Assembly (NCBI GenBank): GCA_038230515.1
Contig: JBBRND010000018.1
Location: 1-64,000, forward strand
DNA: 64,000 nt
Origin: JAPLDB01 sp038230515
Lineage (GTDB): Bacteria; Bacteroidota; Bacteroidia; AKYH767-A; 2013-40CM-41-45
Reading direction: 5' to 3'
This document shows positions 60,854 through 64,000 of this stretch, piece after piece. The position numbers were made by a program, and so were the translations under genes. The notes under the pieces were generated by a model, which had not been told where the DNA came from, searched no databases, and saw nothing but the letters and a program-made list of their open reading frames with translations. The stretch's first letter is position 1; every line of letters starts with the position of its first letter.

Positions 60854-61189
60854 ATGAAACAATCAGAAATTAAATTTACCGTTACACTTGACGACCACAA
60901 AGTGCCTGAATCTATACAGTGGGAAGCTACTGACAGTGGAGTGGAGGGCAAGCGCGATTGCAAAGCTACAATGCTTACGGTGTGGGATGCAAAAGAAAAC
61001 ACAACACTCCGCATTGACCTCTGGACAAAAGACATGGCAGTGGATGAGATGAAGCGTTTTTTCTACGAAAACATGATGACCATGGCAGAAACCTACCAGC
61101 GCGCTACCAACGATGCGCACATGTCGCGCGAAATAAAATTGTTTGCGGACAAGTTTGCAAAGGAAACGGAGTTGTTCAAAACCTCATGA
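60854..61189 (+). CDS. gldC: Gliding motility protein GldC
   Basis: 111 residues with no signal peptide. GldC signature: SEIKFTVTLDDHKVPESIQWEATDSGVEGKRDCKATMLTVWDAKENTTLRIDLWTKDM, then AVDEMKRFFYENMMTMAETYQRATNDAHMSREIKLFADKFA. In Flavobacterium it is cotranscribed with gldB and improves, but is not strictly needed for, gliding. It is cytoplasmic by sequence. It ends in a terminator. Confidence 0.93.
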   Translation: MKQSEIKFTVTLDDHKVPESIQWEATDSGVEGKRDCKATMLTVWDAKENTTLRIDLWTKDMAVDEMKRFFYENMMTMAETYQRATNDAHMSREIKLFADKFAKETELFKTS

Positions 61190-61231
61190 AGCCGGAAAAA
61201 AAACTTGTGCACTAAAGCGGCTTTCTTTTTT
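61188..61231 (+). terminator. Terminator of gldC
   Basis: AAGCCG (61188-61193, starting inside the stop codon) pairs with CGGCTT (61218-61223) around a long A-rich loop; a T run follows. Confidence 0.6.
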
Positions 61232-61246
61232 ATTGGAAAAAAGTTG

Positions 61247-62989
61247 CTATGAGAGTTTAATTCCCAGTTCCCTTAGCTGCTGTTCAGAAATTTTGGAAGG
61301 AGAATCTATCATCACATCTCTTCCCGCATTGTTTTTCGGGAAAGCAATGTAATCGCGGATGCTGTCGCTGCCGCCAAACATGGTGCACAGGCGGTCGAAA
61401 CCAAAAGCAATGCCGCCATGCGGAGGCGCACCATATTCAAAAGCATTCATCAAAAAGCCGAACTGGTTTCGTGCATCTTCAGGAGTGAAGCCAAGCACAG
61501 CAAACATTTTTTGCTGAAGTTCTTTGTTGTGAATGCGGATAGAGCCGCCACCAATTTCTGTTCCGTTAATCACGAGGTCATACGCATTCGCGCGCACCGC
61601 ACCCGGGTTTGTATCAAGTAGGGAAATATCTTCCGGCTTGGGTGATGTAAAAGGATGGTGCATGGCAAACCATCTTTTATTTTCTTCATTATACTCAAGC
61701 AACGGAAAGTCGAAAACCCACAGTGCTTTGTATTCACCTGCTTTGCGCAGGCCAAGGCGGTTTCCCATTTCCAGACGAAGCTCGCTCATTGCTTTGCGTG
61801 TTTTAGTTTCGGCTCCGGCAAGAAGCAAAATCAAATCTCCCTGCTGCCCTCCACATTGAGTAAACCATTTCTGCTGATCCTCGGCAGTATAAAATCTATC
61901 TACAGAAGATTTAAAAGTTCCATCTGCATTCCATCGTGCGTAAATCAATCCGCTCATTCCTATTTGCGGACGCTTAACCCATTCGGTTAATTCATCTAAT
62001 TGCTTGCGCGTATACTCAGCACAACCTTTTGCACAAATTGCAACTACGAGTTCAGCATCATCAAGCACTTTGAAATTTTTTCCTTTCACCAGGTCATTCA
62101 TCTCAACCAGTTTCATTTCAAAACGAATGTCGGGCTTGTCGTTGCCGTAGTGTTTCATTGAATCAGCATAACTCATGCGCGGCAGAGTACCTATGTCAAC
62201 TCCCCTTACTAATTTGAAAAGATGTTGTGTTAATCCTTCAAACATTTGCAGAATATCTTCCTGCTCTATGAAACTCATCTCACAATCTATCTGTGTAAAC
62301 TCGGGCTGGCGGTCAGCACGCAAATCCTCATCACGAAAACATTTTACGATCTGGTAGTAGCGATCCATTCCTGCCACCATTAGCAACTGCTTAAATGTTT
62401 GCGGTGATTGCGGCAGCGCATAAAACTCTCCTAGGTTCATTCGCGAAGGCACCACAAAATCGCGCGCACCTTCAGGAGTTGATTTGATAAGTACAGGAGT
62501 CTCTATCTCACAAAAGTTTTGTGCGCATAAATAGTTGCGCGCTTCAGATGCAACGTGCGCGCGAAGCAGCAGTGCATCTTTCACAGGATTTCTCCGGATG
62601 TCGAGGTAGCGGTACCTCATCCGCAACTCGTCACCTCCATCGGTGTTTTCTTCAATGGTAAATGGAGGAAGAATGGACGTATTCAGTACATCCAGTTGCT
62701 CAACAATGATCTCCACATCGCCCGTACTCATCTTCGCATTCTTATTACTCCGCTCAGCAACCGTTCCACTAACTTTGATTACAAACTCACGCCCAAGTTT
62801 GCGTGCCTGTTCGCATAATGCAGAATTGGTATCCATATTGAAAACAAGCTGCGTGATTCCGTAGCGGTCGCGCAAATCAGTAAAAGTCATTCCTCCGAGA
62901 TTGCGCGATCGCTGCAGCCATCCGGAAAGCATTACTTTTTTCCCGGCATCTTTTATTGTGAGTTCACCGCAGGTGTGAGTACGAAGCAT
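61247..62989 (-). CDS. aspS: Aspartyl-tRNA synthetase
   Basis: 580 residues, bacterial class IIb type. The anticodon-binding OB domain is at the N-terminus (TCGELTIKDAGKKVMLSGWLQRSRN, GGMTFTDLRDRYG). Catalytic motif 2 is CFRDEDLRADRQPEFTQID and motif 3 is GGIAFGFDRLCTMFGGSDSIRDYIAFPK. The inserted GAD domain is in the middle (about residues 290-400). It charges tRNA-Asp with aspartate. It converges with gldC. Confidence 0.97.
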   Translation of the reverse strand: MLRTHTCGELTIKDAGKKVMLSGWLQRSRNLGGMTFTDLRDRYGITQLVFNMDTNSALCEQARKLGREFVIKVSGTVAERSNKNAKMSTGDVEIIVEQLDVLNTSILPPFTIEENTDGGDELRMRYRYLDIRRNPVKDALLLRAHVASEARNYLCAQNFCEIETPVLIKSTPEGARDFVVPSRMNLGEFYALPQSPQTFKQLLMVAGMDRYYQIVKCFRDEDLRADRQPEFTQIDCEMSFIEQEDILQMFEGLTQHLFKLVRGVDIGTLPRMSYADSMKHYGNDKPDIRFEMKLVEMNDLVKGKNFKVLDDAELVVAICAKGCAEYTRKQLDELTEWVKRPQIGMSGLIYARWNADGTFKSSVDRFYTAEDQQKWFTQCGGQQGDLILLLAGAETKTRKAMSELRLEMGNRLGLRKAGEYKALWVFDFPLLEYNEENKRWFAMHHPFTSPKPEDISLLDTNPGAVRANAYDLVINGTEIGGGSIRIHNKELQQKMFAVLGFTPEDARNQFGFLMNAFEYGAPPHGGIAFGFDRLCTMFGGSDSIRDYIAFPKNNAGRDVMIDSPSKISEQQLRELGIKLS

Positions 62990-63074
62990 GGTTTTAAATT
63001 AAGGCGCGAAACTAATCAACCGCTCTGCCTTTGCCAAAAGAGGTTTTTAGTAGTATTGCGAAAAAGAAACTCCG

Positions 63075-63518
63075 ATGGACTTCAACACCGATCAATATTA
63101 TATGCGAGAAGCAATTAAGGAAGCACAGAAGGCATTGGAAGATGATGAGGTGCCTATTGGGGCAGTTATTGTATGCAGAAATAAAATTATTGCCCGAGGA
63201 TTCAATCTCACAGAGAAACTGATTGATGTAACCGCTCATGCGGAGATGCAGGCGTTTACTGCAGCCTCAAATTTTCTCGGAGGAAAGTACCTTGGGGAAT
63301 GCATTCTCTACGTAACTATTGAGCCATGCGTTATGTGTGCTGGCGCAAGTTACTGGACGCAAATCGGAAAAATTGTTTATGGCGCGCGCGATGAGAAGCG
63401 GGGATTTCTTTTGGTGAATAAAAAAATTCTTCATCCGCGCACTGTACTTGTTGGTGGAGTGCTCGAAGACGAATGTGCAATGATGATAAAAGATTTTTTT
63501 AAGAAGAAAAGAAAGTAG
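63075..63518 (+). CDS. tadA: tRNA-specific adenosine deaminase
   Basis: 147 residues. It deaminates A34 of tRNA-Arg(ACG) to inosine. Zinc-deaminase motifs: HAEMQAF (His55 and catalytic Glu57) and EPCVMCAGASYWTQIGKIVYGARDEKRG with the two zinc Cys (85 and 88), the TadA-specific continuation. The start MDFNTDQYYMREAIKEA is typical. It is divergent from aspS. Confidence 0.92.
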   Translation: MDFNTDQYYMREAIKEAQKALEDDEVPIGAVIVCRNKIIARGFNLTEKLIDVTAHAEMQAFTAASNFLGGKYLGECILYVTIEPCVMCAGASYWTQIGKIVYGARDEKRGFLLVNKKILHPRTVLVGGVLEDECAMMIKDFFKKKRK

Positions 63519-63538
63519 CGTAGAAAAAAATTGAAGTA

Positions 63539-63976
63539 TCAAGAAAAATGTGGAGAAACAGTTTTTGTTTCTTCACCTAACTTGTTCAATTGCCGAAGAG
63601 AATCCTGAGTTAACGGTTTTTCCAATTGTCCGAAAATAAATTTGTTCTGCAACACTCGCTCAAGTTTCTCCTGCTTCTGAAAAACGGAAAGTACCACAAT
63701 TTTCGTTTTGTTTAGAATAAAATCGGGAAGTGTCTTGAATGTCTCGATAAAATCATACCCATCCATGCCTGGCAAGTGCATATCAAGAAGAATTAATTCG
63801 GGTGCCTGTGCTTCATTCATTACTTCATTTTTTAAAAAGTCCACTGCTTCCTCGGCCGTGGAAATAATAGTAACATGCGAAGCAAAATGAGTAAGCTCCA
63901 TCAACCTGCGGTTTACGAGAACATCAATCTCGCTGTCGTCAATCAATAGGACGTGACTGAAAGTATAATCGTTCAT
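63539..63976 (-). CDS. Single-domain response regulator (paralogue of 56811)
   Basis: 145 residues. Receiver motifs: LLIDDSEIDVLVNRRLMELT, phospho-acceptor in ILLDMHLPGMDGYDFIE, VLSVFQKQEK and the Lys of LEKPLTQDS. No output domain. Both paralogues share the VLLIDDxxIDxxVNxR opening, a subgroup common in Bacteroidota that receives phosphate from hybrid kinases. It lies at the right edge, convergent with tadA; the start ATG is intact at 63976. Confidence 0.87.
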   Translation of the reverse strand: MNDYTFSHVLLIDDSEIDVLVNRRLMELTHFASHVTIISTAEEAVDFLKNEVMNEAQAPELILLDMHLPGMDGYDFIETFKTLPDFILNKTKIVVLSVFQKQEKLERVLQNKFIFGQLEKPLTQDSLRQLNKLGEETKTVSPHFS

Positions 63977-64000
63977 CAGAAAATGAGTAAGATAGGATCT

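Overview
The window is chromosomal DNA of a member of the Bacteroidota, probably an uncultured gliding or surface-attached one. The evidence: eleven proteins end in a type IX secretion (T9SS) type A sorting domain; gldB and gldC are present; IspG has the long Bacteroidota/plant form; LptC, a DUF6089-like barrel and a PorT-like barrel occur; and many genes are preceded by the Bacteroidota -7 element TAnnTTTG. Housekeeping genes (pdhA, pdhC, cdd, ispG, lpxH, nadE, coaX, aspS, tadA, tRNA-Phe) alternate with surface-protein genes. I see no phage, plasmid, IS element or CRISPR array.

Layout. 1-9.1 kb, mostly minus strand: a giant adhesin-like gene that runs off the left edge, a T9SS cargo protein, small HTH regulators, an OmpH/Skp chaperone, a frameshifted helical-repeat gene and a His-rich lipoprotein. 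9.2-13.8 kb: two tandem FG-GAP propeller proteins. 13.9-16.3 kb: a four-gene minus-strand set with a DUF4956 membrane protein and a VTC-type polyphosphate polymerase. 16.5-20.8 kb: cytidine deaminase, a DinB-like protein, pyruvate dehydrogenase E1-alpha and E2, and a VIT1/CCC1 metal transporter. 20.9-28.8 kb: a 1947-residue Ig/PKD-like T9SS protein, a 21-bp tandem array, and two orphan genes, one with a degenerate LuxR-like HTH. 28.9-35.4 kb: three tandem T9SS beta-propeller proteins sharing a mobile-looking C-terminal module and carrying palindromic in-frame inserts. 35.4-47.7 kb: NodB deacetylase, a barrel, a second helical-repeat protein, ispG, lpxH, an M1 peptidase and a TlpA-like thioredoxin. 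47.8-48.1 kb: a second array with 21-bp periodicity. 48.2-53.4 kb: a tight operon of a GT39-like transferase, two GH16 glycosidases and a membrane protein. 53.5-56.6 kb: lptC, an outer-membrane protein and coaX. 56.6-64 kb: tRNA-Phe, two single-domain response regulators, nadE, gldB-gldC, aspS and tadA.

How the parts fit: envelope biogenesis (LptC, LpxH, OmpH, barrels) and T9SS/gliding accessories (GldB, GldC) support a large set of secreted, C-terminally sorted surface proteins (Ig/PKD, FG-GAP, Kelch, propeller, GH16). The most unusual signals are not genes. They are two intergenic arrays, unrelated in sequence, with the same 21-bp period; palindromic elements inserted in frame, including inside signal peptides; and terminator hairpins that double as the 3' end of coding sequence. 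All calls come from reading the sequence and translations. No database search was run.
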